Shown: positions 9,583 through 21,398 of the stretch, piece after piece
How the letters are laid out: the number at the start of each line of letters is the position of its first letter
Position numbering within the stretch: the stretch's first letter is position 1
Origin: Rubrivivax sp.
GTDB lineage: Bacteria > Pseudomonadota > Gammaproteobacteria > Burkholderiales > Burkholderiaceae_C
Assembly: GCA_027491255.1 (NCBI GenBank)
Contig: JAIXWM010000144.1
Coordinates: forward strand, 1-64,000
Length of the DNA: 64,000 nt
Direction: 5' to 3'
The notes under the pieces: generated by a model
The model's database searches: none
What the model was told of the DNA's origin: nothing
What the model saw: only the letters and a program-made list of their open reading frames with translations
Made by a program: the position numbers and the translations under genes

Positions 9583-9820
9583 CCTCGCGCTCCATCAGCG
9601 CGCGCACGTGGTCGGCGGTGACGATCTCGTCGCGCCGAGGCAGCAGCGCAAAGCGGCCCCGAAGCGGCACCGCGCCAGCGCCAGAGACAGCCGGCGCGGG
9701 GGCTGCCGCGCCGCGACGGACCAGCTCCGACACCGCCTCGCCGAGCGAGATGTTGCGCCGCCGCGCATGGGTCTGCGCGGCGATCAGCGCGTCGTCGGAC
9801 AGGTTCACCGTGGTTCGCAT
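9575..9820 (-). CDS. vapB: Ribbon-helix-helix antitoxin, VapB type
   Basis: An 81-aa protein with an N-terminal ribbon-helix-helix DNA-binding domain: MRTTVNLSDDALIAAQTHA matches the MetJ/Arc beta strand and first helix. A Pro/Ala-rich linker and a C-terminal toxin-binding tail (ITADHVRAL-like) follow. Such antitoxins neutralise their PIN partner and repress the shared promoter. It is upstream of the toxin and overlaps it by 8 nt. The ATG at 9820 is preferred over an in-frame GTG at 9829 because it begins directly at the MRTTVNL strand. The 128-nt spacer to prfC shows no other gene. Confidence 0.78.
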   Translation of the reverse strand: MRTTVNLSDDALIAAQTHARRRNISLGEAVSELVRRGAAAPAPAVSGAGAVPLRGRFALLPRRDEIVTADHVRALMEREGV

Positions 9821-9957
9821 GCGACGCACTCTATCATCAGATCGACATCAACGCATCAACCAGTCTTCCCCGGCCCCTTCCTCCTTCTGCGCGGAGGTCC
9901 CCGGACCGAGATCGACGGGGTGGATGCCGGGCGCGGGGCACGCCCGCCCCGGCGCCC

Positions 9958-11637
<1,680 letters not shown>

Positions 11638-11881
11638 TGAAGCGGGTGGCCGCGGGCCACGGCAGCTAAACCGGCCATTATCGGCACCCCCATGCGCGCC
11701 TGCCGAGGCGCCGCGCGGCGGCCGCACCACCGCGGCATCAACGCCGACACGGCAACGTGTCCATTGGACGCAACACCCTTGTCACGTCCGCCGAACGGGC
11801 GCACACTCGACTCGCACGCCACCGAAGCCACGCGATGGCGGCATGCAGTTCCCGTCCCGGGCAAACCGAAAGGAGGCATGG

Positions 11882-12223
11882 ATGAACCTGACCATCAGCG
11901 GCCACCATCTCGAAGTCACCCCTGCGCTGCGCGAATACGTGCTCAACAAGCTCGAGCGCATCACGCGCCATTTCGACCAGGTGGTGGACGTCAGCGTCCT
12001 GTTGCGCGTGGAGAACATGAAGGAGAAGGACCGACGCCAGAAGGCCGAGGTCACGCTGCACGTCAAGGGCCGCGACATCTTCGTCGAACAGGCGCACGAG
12101 GACCTGTACGCCGCGATCGACGAGCTGATGGACAAGCTCGACCGCCAGGTCATGCGCCACAAGGACCGCGTCCAGGACCACCACCACCACGCCGCCAAGC
12201 GCATGGAAGTGGGCCTGACCTGA
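11882..12223 (+). CDS. hpf: Ribosome hibernation promoting factor (short form)
   Basis: A 113-aa cytoplasmic protein that binds the 30S subunit at the tRNA/mRNA channel and favours inactive ribosomes in stationary phase. The fold is visible from [20 protein letters not shown] through the basic helix KLERITRHF and [19 protein letters not shown]. It lacks the long dimerisation domain, so it is the short form. A four-His run (HHHH) sits near the C-terminus. The ribosome site AAAGGAGG at 11869-11876 is nearly perfect and five bases before the ATG, implying high expression. It precedes ptsN-hprK, as is usual in beta- and gammaproteobacteria, though rpoN is not upstream here: prfC lies divergently. 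Confidence 0.95.
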   Translation: MNLTISGHHLEVTPALREYVLNKLERITRHFDQVVDVSVLLRVENMKEKDRRQKAEVTLHVKGRDIFVEQAHEDLYAAIDELMDKLDRQVMRHKDRVQDHHHHAAKRMEVGLT

Positions 12224-12237
12224 AGACCCGCCCAACC

Positions 12238-12263
12238 GCCCGGGCTCTGCAGCCCGGGCTTTT
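12238..12263 (+). terminator. Intrinsic terminator between hpf and ptsN
   Basis: Positions 12238-12246 (GCCCGGGCT) and 12251-12259 (AGCCCGGGC) form a perfect 9-bp GC stem with a 4-nt loop, followed by TTTT at 12260-12263. It lies 15 nt after the hpf stop and would partly uncouple hpf from ptsN-hprK. Confidence 0.8.
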
Positions 12264-12339
12264 CGACCCATAATCGATGCCCCGCAGGCGCCTGCGACAG
12301 GGCGATTGGATCCTGCGGGCCATGCGCGTGGCCGACCCC

Positions 12340-12810
12340 ATGAACCGTCTCGCAGCCATCCTGCCGGCCAGCAACGTGCTGGTGAACGTGGACGCTTCCA
12401 GCAAGAAGCGCGTTTTCGAGCAGGCGGGCCTGCTGTTCGAGAACCAGCACGCCATCGCCCGCGGCACCGTCACCGACAACCTCTTCGCGCGCGAGCGTCT
12501 GGGCTCCACGGGCCTGGGGCACGGCGTGGGCATCCCGCACGGCCGCATCAAGGGGCTGAAGAACCCGCTGGCAGCGGTCTTGCGCCTGACCCAACCCATT
12601 GCCTTCGACGCGCCCGACGACGAGCCGGTGTCCCTGCTGATCTTCCTGCTCGTGCCCGAGGCAGCGACCCAGCGCCACCTGGAGATCCTGTCGGAGATCG
12701 CCGAGATGCTCTCCGACCGCGCCCTGCGCGACGGCTTGAAGTCCGTGCCGGATGCTGCTGCAGTCCACGGCCTGGTCGCGAACTGGCAGCCCGTGAAGAC
12801 GGTGGCGTGA
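12340..12810 (+). CDS. ptsN: Nitrogen-PTS enzyme IIA (EIIA-Ntr)
   Basis: A 156-aa cytoplasmic phosphoacceptor of the nitrogen phosphotransferase branch. It does not transport sugar but regulates potassium, nitrogen and other functions through its phosphorylation state. The phosphorylated His is residue 67 in [15 protein letters not shown]. The N-terminal [20 protein letters not shown] and the LLIFLLVPE strand are typical. The ATG at 12340 begins the family's usual N-terminus; two in-frame ATGs further up (12277, 12322) would add 6-21 residues next to the terminator. The stop overlaps the hprK start by 3 nt. Confidence 0.93.
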   Translation: MNRLAAILPASNVLVNVDASSKKRVFEQAGLLFENQHAIARGTVTDNLFARERLGSTGLGHGVGIPHGRIKGLKNPLAAVLRLTQPIAFDAPDDEPVSLLIFLLVPEAATQRHLEILSEIAEMLSDRALRDGLKSVPDAAAVHGLVANWQPVKTVA

Positions 12811-13763
12811 AGCCCAAGGTCATCAGCGCCGAGGCGCTGTTCGAGGCCCAGCGCACGACCCTGCGCTGGGAGTGGGTGGCCGGTCACGCGCACCCGGAGC
12901 GCCGCTTTGCCGACGCCGCCGTGCGCGAGGCGCGCTCCGCAGCCGACCTCGTGGGCTACCTCAACTACATCCACCCCTACCGGGTGCAGATCGTCGGTCA
13001 GCGCGAGGTGGCCTACCTCGAGGCCTCGGCGCCGGACGACCTCGAGCGCCGCATCGCCCGCATCATCGCGCTGGAGCCCCCGTTGGTGATCGTCGCCGAC
13101 GACCAGTCGCCACCGGTGCGCCTGGTGGCCCTGTGCGACCGGGCCGAGATCCCGCTGTTCGTCACGCGCGAATCCGCCGGACAGGTGATCGACGTGATCC
13201 GGGCCTACCTCGGCGAGGCCTTCGCCGAGCGCACCACGCGCCACGGGGTGTTCATGGACATCCTCGGCATGGGCGTGCTGCTGACGGGCGAGTCGGGCCT
13301 GGGCAAGAGCGAGCTCGGGCTGGAACTGGTTTCGCGCGGCCACGGCCTGGTGGCCGACGACGCGGTGGACCTGTTCCGCGTCTCGCAGACATCCATCGAG
13401 GGCCGCTGCCCCGAGCTGCTGATGAACCTGCTGGAGGTGCGTGGCATCGGCCTGCTGGACATCAAGGCCATCTTCGGCGAGACGGCGGTGCGTCGCAAGA
13501 TGAAGCTCAAGCTCATCGTCCACCTCGTGCGCAAGGATGTCATGGAGCGCGAGTTCGAGCGTCTGCCGCACGAGCCGCTGTACGAGGACGTGCTGGGCAT
13601 GCCGGTGCGCAAGGTGGTGATCGCGGTGGACGCGGGCCGCAACCTCGCGGTGCTGGTGGAGGCCGCAGTGCGCAACACCATCCTGCAGCTGCGCGGCATC
13701 GACACCTACCAGGAATTCATCGAGCGGCACCAGCGCGCGCTGGAACGGCCGCCGTCGGACTGA
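12807..13763 (+). CDS. hprK: HPr kinase/phosphorylase
   Basis: A bifunctional enzyme that phosphorylates and dephosphorylates the regulatory serine of HPr-type PTS carriers. At 318 aa it has the N-terminal Mur-ligase-like domain and a C-terminal kinase domain with Walker [10 protein letters not shown] at about residues 159-167. Just upstream is the family motif [14 protein letters not shown], and [19 protein letters not shown] matches the HPrK signature. The GTG start at 12807 lies within the ptsN stop (GTGA), so the two genes are translationally coupled. In proteobacteria this gene accompanies an incomplete PTS with a regulatory role. Confidence 0.95.
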   Translation: MKPKVISAEALFEAQRTTLRWEWVAGHAHPERRFADAAVREARSAADLVGYLNYIHPYRVQIVGQREVAYLEASAPDDLERRIARIIALEPPLVIVADDQSPPVRLVALCDRAEIPLFVTRESAGQVIDVIRAYLGEAFAERTTRHGVFMDILGMGVLLTGESGLGKSELGLELVSRGHGLVADDAVDLFRVSQTSIEGRCPELLMNLLEVRGIGLLDIKAIFGETAVRRKMKLKLIVHLVRKDVMEREFERLPHEPLYEDVLGMPVRKVVIAVDAGRNLAVLVEAAVRNTILQLRGIDTYQEFIERHQRALERPPSD

Positions 13764-13796
13764 CGGCACGTCCGCGCAGCGGGTGCGCAGCGCCCC

Positions 13797-14225
13797 TCAG
13801 CGGCCGCGGTGGGCGCAGTCGGCCTTGGTGCAGGTCGCGTAGAGCGCCAACGTGTGCTCCTGGAGTTCGAAGCCGTGGGCGAGCGCAACGTCGCGCTGCC
13901 GGCGCTCGATCTCCGGGTCGTAGAACTCTTCGACCCGGCCACAGGTGAGGCACACGAGATGGTCGTGGTGCTGGCCCTCGTTGAGCTCGAACACCGAGCG
14001 CCCCGACTCGAAGTTGCTGCGCGTCAGCAGGCCCGCCTGCTCGAACTGCATCAGCACGCGGTAGACAGTGGCCAGTCCGATGTCCGAGCCCTCGGCCAGG
14101 AGCGCGCGGTAGACGTCCTCGGCGCTCATGTGCCGTCGCGCGCCGCGCTCGAAGACCTCGAGGATCTTCAGCCGCGGCAACGTGGCCTTGAGGCCATTGC
14201 TCTTGAGTTCGTCAGCTCGGTTCAT
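13797..14225 (-). CDS. fur: Ferric uptake regulator
   Basis: A 142-aa iron-dependent repressor. The winged-helix DNA-binding half includes [16 protein letters not shown] and [19 protein letters not shown]. The C-terminal half carries the metal and dimerisation residues: [13 protein letters not shown] (His cluster plus a CxxC zinc pair) and a second pair, CTKADC, near the end. The start at 14225 ([13 protein letters not shown]) matches the common betaproteobacterial N-terminus better than an in-frame ATG five codons earlier. It is divergent from bamE with only about 50 nt between starts. I see no convincing Fur box there. Confidence 0.95.
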   Translation of the reverse strand: MNRADELKSNGLKATLPRLKILEVFERGARRHMSAEDVYRALLAEGSDIGLATVYRVLMQFEQAGLLTRSNFESGRSVFELNEGQHHDHLVCLTCGRVEEFYDPEIERRQRDVALAHGFELQEHTLALYATCTKADCAHRGR

Positions 14226-14275
14226 GGACTTCGCGCACACCTGCTGCGGGAGGTGCCCGCTCTAGAATCCGCACA

Positions 14276-14848
14276 ATGATATCGAGCACGCGTTCGTCCA
14301 GGGCAGCCGGGGCCATCGTCCTGGCGGGACTCGCCATGACCACCCTGCTGGCCACTGGCTGTGCGAGCCGCATCCAGCCCGCGGCCGACCGCGTCGCCAG
14401 CGCGCTGACCCCGTACCGCGTCGAGATCGTCCAGGGCAACGCAGTCACGCGCGAGCAGATCGCGCTTGTCAAACCGGGCATGAACCGGCAGCAGGTCCGC
14501 GACATCCTGGGGACCGCGATGCTCGCCAGCCCCTTCCACGCCGAGCGCTGGGACTACGTCTTCACGATCCGCCGCCCAGGCACACCGGAGCAGCGCCGCC
14601 ATGTCGTCGCTCACTTCGACGACGACGTGCTGCAACGCGTGGAGGCCCCCGCCGACCTGCCTTCGGAAAACGAGTTCGTGGCATCCATCGATCCTGCGCG
14701 GGGCCAGCGCTCGGGGCCCCGCCGCGCGCTCGAACTGACCGAGGCCGAACGCGCGGCGCTGCCGGCGGTGCCGGCAGCGGCTGCGCCTGCGCCGGCCACC
14801 GAAGCCGCGCCGGGTCCGGCGCGCGTCTACCCCCCTCTGGAGCGTTGA
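14276..14848 (+). CDS. bamE: Outer membrane assembly factor BamE (SmpA/OmlA)
   Basis: A 190-aa lipoprotein of the BAM complex, which inserts beta-barrel proteins into the outer membrane. The signal peptide ends in lipobox LLATGC with Cys29. The core contains the family motif [16 protein letters not shown] followed by [20 protein letters not shown] and the [12 protein letters not shown] strand. A Pro/Ala-rich C-terminal tail of about 45 residues is longer than in E. coli but common in this order. The fur-bamE-dapB order is typical of Burkholderiales. The stop TGA overlaps the dapB ATG by one base. Confidence 0.95.
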   Translation: MISSTRSSRAAGAIVLAGLAMTTLLATGCASRIQPAADRVASALTPYRVEIVQGNAVTREQIALVKPGMNRQQVRDILGTAMLASPFHAERWDYVFTIRRPGTPEQRRHVVAHFDDDVLQRVEAPADLPSENEFVASIDPARGQRSGPRRALELTEAERAALPAVPAAAAPAPATEAAPGPARVYPPLER

Positions 14849-15642
14849 TGAAGATCGCCATCGCCGGCAGTTCCGGCCGCATGGGACGCATGCTGATCGA
14901 GGCCGTGCTCGCCAGCGGCGACCTGCGCCTGCACGGCGCGCTCGATGTCGCCTCGAGCCCGCTGCTCGGGCAGGACGCGGGGGCGTTCCTTGGGCGCCAG
15001 ACCGGCGTGCCGATCACCGCCGACCTCGACACGGCGCTGGCCGGCGCCGACGCCCTCATCGACTTCACCCGGCCCGAGGGCACGATGGTGCACCTGCAGG
15101 CCTGCGAGCGCCTGGGCGTGAAGGCGGTCATCGGCACCACCGGGTTCAGCGACGCCCAGAAGGCGCAGGTCGCCGCGCACGCGCAACGCATCGCCCTCGT
15201 GATGGCGCCCAACATGAGCGTCGGCGTCAACGTCGTGCTGCGCCTGCTCGACGTCGCGGCGCGGGCGCTGAGCCAGGGCTACGACATCGAGGTCATCGAG
15301 GCACACCACCGGCACAAGGTCGACGCACCTAGCGGCACCGCCCTGAAGATGGGCGAGGTGCTGGCCACCGCGCTCGGGCGCGACCTGAAGGACTGCGCCG
15401 TCTACGCGCGCGAAGGCCACACCGGCGAACGCGACCCGTCCACGATCGGTTTCGCCACCGTCCGCGGCGGCGACATCGTCGGCGACCACACCGTGCTGTT
15501 CGCCGGCACCGGCGAGCGCATCGAGATCACGCACCGCAGCAACAGCCGCGCCGGCTATGCCCAGGGCAGCCTGCGCGCGGCACGCTTTCTCGCCCAGCGC
15601 GCCAGCGGCCTGTACGGCATGGAAGACGTGCTGGGGCTCTGA
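14848..15642 (+). CDS. dapB: 4-hydroxy-tetrahydrodipicolinate reductase
   Basis: A 264-aa cytoplasmic enzyme of lysine and diaminopimelate synthesis that uses NAD(P)H. The nucleotide site is [11 protein letters not shown] at the N-terminus and the catalytic His/Lys region is [20 protein letters not shown]. The ATG at 14848 shares its first base with the bamE stop (TGATG), indicating translational coupling. A TTG one codon upstream is a less likely start. It is followed after 87 nt by exbB. Confidence 0.97.
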   Translation: MKIAIAGSSGRMGRMLIEAVLASGDLRLHGALDVASSPLLGQDAGAFLGRQTGVPITADLDTALAGADALIDFTRPEGTMVHLQACERLGVKAVIGTTGFSDAQKAQVAAHAQRIALVMAPNMSVGVNVVLRLLDVAARALSQGYDIEVIEAHHRHKVDAPSGTALKMGEVLATALGRDLKDCAVYAREGHTGERDPSTIGFATVRGGDIVGDHTVLFAGTGERIEITHRSNSRAGYAQGSLRAARFLAQRASGLYGMEDVLGL

Positions 15643-15729
15643 GAGGCTGAGAGGCTGAGAGCCCGACAGCCGCAGTGGCGCCCCTGCCCACCTGCAGCGC
15701 GTTACCGCCACATCCCTTCTGAACCGCCC

Positions 15730-16401
15730 GTGGACGGCATCGCCTACTTCATCGAGCACAGCGACGCGATCGGGCGCGCGGTCGCGCTGGCGCTGCTGCT
15801 GATGTCCATCTCCGCCTGGGCGGTCATCTTGTGGAAGGCCCGCATCCTGCGGCGCGCGCTGCGCGACCTGCACCGCGGCACCGCGGCCTTCTGGGATGCC
15901 GCCACGATCGATGACGGACGCCGCCGCCTCCTGGGCCTGGACCGCGAACGGGTGCTGATTCCGCTCGTCGATGCCGCGCTGGTGGGCGACGGCACGTGCA
16001 CCCTGGCCGCGCGCGGCCGCGTCGATTCGCAGCGCACGCGCCGCCTGCGAGACGCGCTGCAGCGCAGCCTCGCGCACCTGCAGTCCGGCCAGGTGCTGCT
16101 GGCCTCGATCGGCAGCACGGCGCCCTTCGTCGGCCTGTTCGGCACCGTCTGGGGCATCTACCACGCGCTGGTGGCCATCGGCGGCGACGGCGCCTTCTCG
16201 ATCGACAAGGTGGCCGGCCCGGTGGGTGAGGCGCTGGTGATGACGGCCGCCGGGCTGGCGGTGGCCATCCCTGCGGTGCTGGGCTACAACCTGTTCGGGC
16301 TGTGGCTCGGCCGCTGCGAGGCCGCGCTCGAGGGCTTCGCTCACGACCTGCGCGAACTGCTCGACGACCCCGACGCGCTCGCACCGGCCACGCCGGCCTG
16401 A
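15730..16401 (+). CDS. exbB: MotA/TolQ/ExbB proton channel family protein
   Basis: A 223-aa inner-membrane protein with three transmembrane segments (about residues 10-33, 110-135 and 155-180). It is the stator half of an ExbB-ExbD (or TolQ-TolR) complex that turns proton flow into work on a TonB- or TolA-type partner. The third helix follows GPVGEALVMTAAGLAVAIPAV, a family hallmark, and IGSTAPFVGLFGTVWGIYHAL precedes it. The start is GTG at 15730. The exbD gene follows 27 nt later; no tonB or tolA is near, so which system it serves is open. Confidence 0.88.
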   Translation: MDGIAYFIEHSDAIGRAVALALLLMSISAWAVILWKARILRRALRDLHRGTAAFWDAATIDDGRRRLLGLDRERVLIPLVDAALVGDGTCTLAARGRVDSQRTRRLRDALQRSLAHLQSGQVLLASIGSTAPFVGLFGTVWGIYHALVAIGGDGAFSIDKVAGPVGEALVMTAAGLAVAIPAVLGYNLFGLWLGRCEAALEGFAHDLRELLDDPDALAPATPA

Positions 16402-16428
16402 CGGCCGCCGACGACCCCGCCGCACGCC

Positions 16429-16860
16429 ATGCCCTTCGGCCGACTCGAGCAACGCGCACGCCCGGCGCCGATGAGCGACATCAATATGACGCCGCTGATC
16501 GACGTCATGCTCGTGCTGCTGGTCATCTTCATCGTCGCCGCGCCGCTGATGGCGTCCAGCCTGCGCCTGGACCTGCCGCGCGCCGAGGGCGCGCAGCCCA
16601 GCCAGGCCAAGGATGCGCTGCGCGTGGCCATCGATGCCGAGGGCCGTGTCTTCCTCGGCGACGAGACGCTGGCGCCCGCAGACGTCGAGCGCCGGCTCGT
16701 CGAGCAGGCGCGCGCGGCCGCGCAGCACAACCCCGCCACCGAAGTCCACCTGCGCGCCGACGCGCGCGTGCCCTACGGCCGCGTGGCCGAGGTGATCGGC
16801 CTGCTGCAGCAGGCCGGGCTGTCGCGCATCGGCTTCGTGACCGAGGCCGCAGGGCGCTGA
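16429..16860 (+). CDS. exbD: ExbD/TolR family biopolymer transport protein
   Basis: A 143-aa protein with one N-terminal membrane helix and a periplasmic domain, the partner of the upstream ExbB-like channel. The helix contains the proton-carrying Asp in [18 protein letters not shown]. The C-terminal fold includes [25 protein letters not shown], typical of ExbD and TolR. The position between dapB and leuS is frequent in Burkholderiales. Confidence 0.88.
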   Translation: MPFGRLEQRARPAPMSDINMTPLIDVMLVLLVIFIVAAPLMASSLRLDLPRAEGAQPSQAKDALRVAIDAEGRVFLGDETLAPADVERRLVEQARAAAQHNPATEVHLRADARVPYGRVAEVIGLLQQAGLSRIGFVTEAAGR

Positions 16861-16936
16861 ACGGCTGGCGGCCGTTGCCGCGCCCCGCCCCGGGCGCCTG
16901 CCTGGCCACGCAGGGGCCGACTCCTACAATCCCGGG

Positions 16937-19600
16937 ATGAATGAGAAATACGTCCCCGCCGAGGTCGAGCCGGCGGTCCAGGCCGATTGGCGCGCGCGCG
17001 ATGTCTACCGCGTCACCGAGGACGCCTCCAGGCCCAAGTTCTACGCCTGCTCGATGCTGCCCTATCCCAGCGGCAAGCTGCACATGGGGCACGTGCGCAA
17101 CTACACCATCAACGACATGCTGGCCCGTCATCTGCGGATGAAGGGCTGGAACGTGCTGATGCCCATGGGCTGGGACGCCTTCGGCCTGCCGGCCGAGAAC
17201 GCGGCGATGAAGAACAAGGTCCCGCCGGCGCGCTGGACCTACGACAACATCGCCCACATGAAGGGCCAGATGCAGGCCATGGGCCTGGCGATCGACTGGA
17301 GCCGCGAGATCGCCACCTGCGCGCCCGACTACTACAAGTGGAACCAGTGGCTGTTCCTGAAGATGCTCGAGGCGGGCATTGCCGAACGCCGCACCCAGGT
17401 CGTCAACTGGGACCCGGTGGACCAGACCGTGCTCGCCAACGAGCAGGTCATCGACGGCCGCGGCTGGCGCTCCGGCGCGCCGGTGGAAAAGCGCGAGATC
17501 CCCGGCTACTACCTGAAGATCACGCAGTACGCGCCCGAACTGCTCGAGCACGTGCAGCAGCACCTGCCGGGCTGGCCCGAGCGCGTGAAGCTGATGCAGG
17601 AGAACTGGATCGGCAGGAGCGAGGGCGTGCGCTTCGCCTTCACGCACGACATCCGCGGTGACGACGGGCGCCCGCTGCAGGACGGGCTGATGCACGTCTT
17701 CACCACACGCGCCGACACCATCATGGGCGTGACCTTCTGCGCCGTCGCGCCCGAGCACCCGCTGGCCGCGCACGCCGCCAGGAGCCGCCCCGAGGTCGCC
17801 GCCTTCATCGAGGAATGCAGGGCGGGTGGCACGACCGAGGCCGAGCTCGCCACGCTCGAGAAGAAGGGCGTGCGCACCGGCTTGCAGGTCACCCACCCGC
17901 TGACCGGCGCGCCGGTGGATGTGTGGGTCGGCAACTACGTGCTCATGAGCTACGGCGACGGCGCCGTCATGGGCGTGCCGGGCCACGACGAGCGCGACTT
18001 CGCCTTCGCACTGAAGTACGGCCTCCCCATCGTGCAGGTGATCGCCGTGCCCGGCGAGGGCGCCTACGACGCCACGCGCTGGCAGGAGTGGTATGCCGAC
18101 AAGGCTCGCGGCCTCACCATGGCCTCAGGTCCCTATGACGGACTGAGCTCTCAGGCCGCGGTGGATGCCGTCGCGCGCGACCTCGCCGCCCGCGGCCTGG
18201 GCGAGAAGAAGACCACCTGGCGACTGCGCGACTGGGGCGTCAGCCGTCAGCGCTACTGGGGCACGCCGATCCCGATCATCCACTGCGACGAACACGGCGC
18301 GGTCCCGGTGCCCGAGGCCGACCTGCCCGTGGTCTTGCCCGAGGATTGCATCCCGGACGGCAGCGGCAACCCGCTGCACAGGCACGCCGGCTTCCACGCC
18401 GGCGTCACCTGCCCGGTGTGCGGCAAGCCGGCGCGGCGCGAGACCGACACGATGGACACCTTCGTCGACTCGTCGTGGTACTACATGCGCTACTGCGACC
18501 CGAAGCTCGACACGGCGATGGTCGGCGCCGGCACCGCCTACTGGATGCCGATGGACCAGTACATCGGCGGCATCGAGCACGCGATCCTGCACCTGCTGTA
18601 CGCGCGCTTCTGGACCAAGGTCATGCGCGACCTGAAGCTCGTCACCGTCGACGAGCCCTTCACCAAGCTGCTGACCCAGGGCATGGTGCTGAACCACATC
18701 TACTCGCGGCGCGGCGACAAGGGCGGCATCGAGTACTTCTGGCCGCACGAGGTCGAGAACACCTTCGATGCCGCGGGCAAGATCAACGGCGCGCGGCTGA
18801 AGGAAGCCAAGGGCGACCTGCCCGCGGGCACCGCCATCGTCTACGAGGGCGTGGGCACGATGTCCAAGTCCAAGAACAATGGCGTCGACCCCCAGGAGCT
18901 GATCGACCGCTACGGCGCCGACACCGCGCGCCTGTTCGTGATGTTCGCCTCGCCGCCGGAGCAGACGCTGGAGTGGAACGACGCCGGCGTGGAGGGCGCG
19001 CACCGCTTCCTGCGCCGGCTCTGGGCCTTCGCCGCCAAGCACGGAGCTGTCGTGCGACGCGCCACCGCGGCCGACCTCAGCGCGGCCCCGTTGCGCCCGG
19101 CCGCGCGCGCGCTGCGCCGCGAGGTGCACCTGGTGCTGCGCCAGGTGAGCTACGACTACGAGCGCATGCAGTACAACACCGTGGTGTCGGGCTGCATGAA
19201 GCTGCTGAATTCGCTCGAGGGCTTCGCGCCCGACGACAGCGACGGCGATGCCGCCGTGCTGTGCGAGGGCCTGTCGGTGCTGCTGCGCGCGCTCTACCCG
19301 GCCTGTCCGCACCTGGGCTGCGCACTCTGGGGCGAACTCGGCTTTGCCCGCGCCGCGGGCGATCTGCTCGACGCGCCCTGGCCGCAGGTCGACGAGGCGG
19401 CGCTGCAGCAGGACGAGATCGAGCTCGTGCTGCAGGTCAATGGCAAGACGCGCGGGTCGATCCGCGTGCCGGCCAGCGCCGACAAGGCGGCGGTCGAGTC
19501 GCTGGCTGCCGCGAGCGCCGAGGTGGCGCGCTTTGCCGAGGGGCGGCCGGTGAAGAAGGTCGTCGTCGTGCCGGGCCGGCTGGTCAACGTGGTGGCGTGA
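16937..19600 (+). CDS. leuS: Leucyl-tRNA synthetase
   Basis: An 887-aa class Ia aminoacyl-tRNA synthetase. HIGH-type motif: [16 protein letters not shown] near residue 45. KMSKS-type motif: [13 protein letters not shown] near residue 640. The CP1 editing domain lies between them, and a C-terminal tRNA-binding region ends [15 protein letters not shown]. The length matches bacterial LeuRS. It starts at ATG 16937 after a 76-nt spacer. The lptE gene follows 13 nt after the stop, so leuS-lptE-holA is probably one transcript. Confidence 0.98.
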   Translation: MNEKYVPAEVEPAVQADWRARDVYRVTEDASRPKFYACSMLPYPSGKLHMGHVRNYTINDMLARHLRMKGWNVLMPMGWDAFGLPAENAAMKNKVPPARWTYDNIAHMKGQMQAMGLAIDWSREIATCAPDYYKWNQWLFLKMLEAGIAERRTQVVNWDPVDQTVLANEQVIDGRGWRSGAPVEKREIPGYYLKITQYAPELLEHVQQHLPGWPERVKLMQENWIGRSEGVRFAFTHDIRGDDGRPLQDGLMHVFTTRADTIMGVTFCAVAPEHPLAAHAARSRPEVAAFIEECRAGGTTEAELATLEKKGVRTGLQVTHPLTGAPVDVWVGNYVLMSYGDGAVMGVPGHDERDFAFALKYGLPIVQVIAVPGEGAYDATRWQEWYADKARGLTMASGPYDGLSSQAAVDAVARDLAARGLGEKKTTWRLRDWGVSRQRYWGTPIPIIHCDEHGAVPVPEADLPVVLPEDCIPDGSGNPLHRHAGFHAGVTCPVCGKPARRETDTMDTFVDSSWYYMRYCDPKLDTAMVGAGTAYWMPMDQYIGGIEHAILHLLYARFWTKVMRDLKLVTVDEPFTKLLTQGMVLNHIYSRRGDKGGIEYFWPHEVENTFDAAGKINGARLKEAKGDLPAGTAIVYEGVGTMSKSKNNGVDPQELIDRYGADTARLFVMFASPPEQTLEWNDAGVEGAHRFLRRLWAFAAKHGAVVRRATAADLSAAPLRPAARALRREVHLVLRQVSYDYERMQYNTVVSGCMKLLNSLEGFAPDDSDGDAAVLCEGLSVLLRALYPACPHLGCALWGELGFARAAGDLLDAPWPQVDEAALQQDEIELVLQVNGKTRGSIRVPASADKAAVESLAAASAEVARFAEGRPVKKVVVVPGRLVNVVA

Positions 19601-19613
19601 GGGGGACGACAGC

Positions 19614-20189
19614 GTGACGGTGGCAGAAAGCTCCCACGGCGCCCGTGCCGGGGCCGTCCCGGCCTCAGGCGGGCCGGACGCCGTCGGCGCACCCGCCGTC
19701 GCGGTGCCGCGGCGCCGGCTGTTGCGCTGGGCTTCGGGCCTGGCCGTGGTCGGCCTGGCCGGGTGCGGGTTCCGGCTGCGCCAGCCGGTGGCACTGCCCT
19801 TCCGGCGCCTGGCGCTCACAGGCGTCAGCAGCGACATGGAGCGGGCCTTGCGTATCGCTGCGGGCCCGGCCGTCGAGTGGGTGGCTGTGCCGGCGCAGGC
19901 GGAGGTACAGCTCGTCGCGACAGCCAGCGCACGCGAGAGGACGGTCGCCTCGTACACACCGACCCGACGCGTCAGCGAGTTCCAGCTGCGCGCGCGCCTT
20001 CGCTACCGCGCCCAGACCCCGGCCGGCCGCGTCCTGCTGCCCGAGGCCGAGCTGGTGCTCAACCGCGAGTTGAGCTACAGCGAGACCTATGCCCTGGGCA
20101 AGGAGCAGGAGGAAGCGCGCCTGTACGCCGACATGGAGACGGACATCGCGCTGCAGGTGATGCGCCGGCTCGGGACGGTACGGCTGTGA
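19614..20189 (+). CDS. lptE: LPS assembly lipoprotein LptE
   Basis: A 191-aa outer-membrane lipoprotein that plugs the LptD barrel and helps place lipopolysaccharide on the cell surface. The lipobox is GLAGC with Cys51, followed by GFRLR. It is preceded by a 33-residue N-terminal stretch and RRRLLRW, which is long for a Sec leader and looks Tat-like. The GTG at 19614 is the first in-frame start; a later start cannot be excluded. Conserved features include RVSEFQLRARLRYR and the late ALGKEQEEARLYADMETDIA. Its partner LptD is encoded at 30259-32493. Confidence 0.87.
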   Translation: MTVAESSHGARAGAVPASGGPDAVGAPAVAVPRRRLLRWASGLAVVGLAGCGFRLRQPVALPFRRLALTGVSSDMERALRIAAGPAVEWVAVPAQAEVQLVATASARERTVASYTPTRRVSEFQLRARLRYRAQTPAGRVLLPEAELVLNRELSYSETYALGKEQEEARLYADMETDIALQVMRRLGTVRL

Positions 20190-20267
20190 CCGCCGGGCAG
20201 CTTCGGCCCGGACGGCAGGCCTGGCACCGCGGCTGAGGCGCGCCCGGCACGCCGCACCGGCACACCC

Positions 20268-21377
20268 ATGCAGTTGCGACCCGAGCAGCTTGGGGCCCAT
20301 CTCGCCTCGGGGCGTGGCCTGCAGTCCTTGTACACGCTGCACGGCGACGAGCCTTTGCTGATCCAGGAGGCCGGCGACGCCATCCGCGCCGCAGCGCGCG
20401 CTGCGGGGTGCGCCGAGCGCGAGGTCTTCCACGTCGCCGGCGCCCATTTCGACTGGAGCGGCGTGCTCGGCGCGACGCAGGAGATGAGCCTGTTCTCCGC
20501 CGCACGCCTGCTCGAGATCCGCGTCCCGTCCGGCAAGCCCGGCAAGGACGGCGGCGAGGCCCTGCAACGCCTGGCCGCACGGGCGCAGGCAGGCGCGCTC
20601 GAGGGTGTGACCGTGCTCGTGATCCTGCCGCAACTCGACCGCACACAGCAGCAGAGTGCGTGGTTCACCGCCCTGGATGCGGCCGGCGCGAGCGTCAGGA
20701 TCGAGCCGGTGGAGCGCGCGGCGCTGCCGGCCTGGATTGCCCGGCGGCTGGCGGCGCAGCAGCAGCGCGTGCGCGAGGGGGAGGAAGGGCAGCGCACCCT
20801 GGCCTTCTTCGCCGACCGCGTCGAGGGCAACCTGCTGGCCGCGCACCAGGAAATCCGCAAGCTCGGCCTGCTGTACCCGCCCGGCGAGCTCGGCGCCGAG
20901 CAGGTGGAGTCCGCGGTGCTGAACGTGGCCCGCTACGACGTGCGCCAGTTCGCCGAAGCCGTGCTGGCCGGTCAGGTCGAGCGCGCGCTGCGCATGCTCG
21001 ACGGTCTGCGCAGCGAAGGCGAATCGCCGGTGTCGGTGCACTGGCAGCTGGCCGACAACCTGCGGGCGATCGCGCGGGTGCGCGCCGCCTTGGCGAACGG
21101 ACAGCCGCTGCCCGTGGCCCTGGGCGCCGCGCGGGTCTGGGGACCGCGGCAGCGCGCCGTCGAGCGCGCGGTCGGGCTCGTCGGCGACCGTGCCGTGGCG
21201 CGTCTGATCGTCGCGGCGAGCTTGTGTGACGGCATCGTCAAGGGCCTGACCCGCCCCGACTGGCCCGAGGACCCCTGGGACGCGCTGCGCCGTCTGGCGC
21301 TGATGACGCTGCATTTCACGCGCGGCCGGCCCGCAGGGCGCGATGCCGCCACGCCCGCGCTCGTGCTCAGCGCCTGA
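20268..21377 (+). CDS. holA: DNA polymerase III subunit delta
   Basis: A 369-aa clamp-loader subunit that opens the beta sliding clamp. The N-terminal domain LYTLHGDEPLLIQEAGDAIR contacts the clamp. It continues with the AAA-like fold and ends in a helical collar domain (VHWQLADNLRAIARV). The length and the LQSLYTLHGDEPLL motif match bacterial HolA. It follows lptE after 78 nt, the usual arrangement. No Walker motif is expected, since delta does not bind ATP. Confidence 0.94.
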   Translation: MQLRPEQLGAHLASGRGLQSLYTLHGDEPLLIQEAGDAIRAAARAAGCAEREVFHVAGAHFDWSGVLGATQEMSLFSAARLLEIRVPSGKPGKDGGEALQRLAARAQAGALEGVTVLVILPQLDRTQQQSAWFTALDAAGASVRIEPVERAALPAWIARRLAAQQQRVREGEEGQRTLAFFADRVEGNLLAAHQEIRKLGLLYPPGELGAEQVESAVLNVARYDVRQFAEAVLAGQVERALRMLDGLRSEGESPVSVHWQLADNLRAIARVRAALANGQPLPVALGAARVWGPRQRAVERAVGLVGDRAVARLIVAASLCDGIVKGLTRPDWPEDPWDALRRLALMTLHFTRGRPAGRDAATPALVLSA

Positions 21378-21398
21378 GGCCGCCGCGAGCCTGAGGGC

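Noticed and set aside
11638-11881. A sigma-54 promoter before hpf
   Set aside because: No convincing GG-N10-GC element; fragments such as TTGGAC near 11764 lack the partner motif.
12181-12195. The four-His run in hpf as a cloning tag
   Set aside because: It is internal to the C-terminus, followed by native-looking residues, and His-rich tails occur naturally in this family.
12277-12339. ptsN starting at the ATG at 12277
   Set aside because: It lies 13 nt after the terminator T-run with no ribosome site, and the added residues are absent from the family's usual N-terminus.
14226-14275. A Fur box between fur and bamE or before exbB
   Set aside because: No sequence resembling GATAATGATAATCATTATC was found in either spacer.
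15640-15665. Tandem GAGGCTGA repeats between dapB and exbB
   Set aside because: Only two full 8-bp units; too short to be informative.
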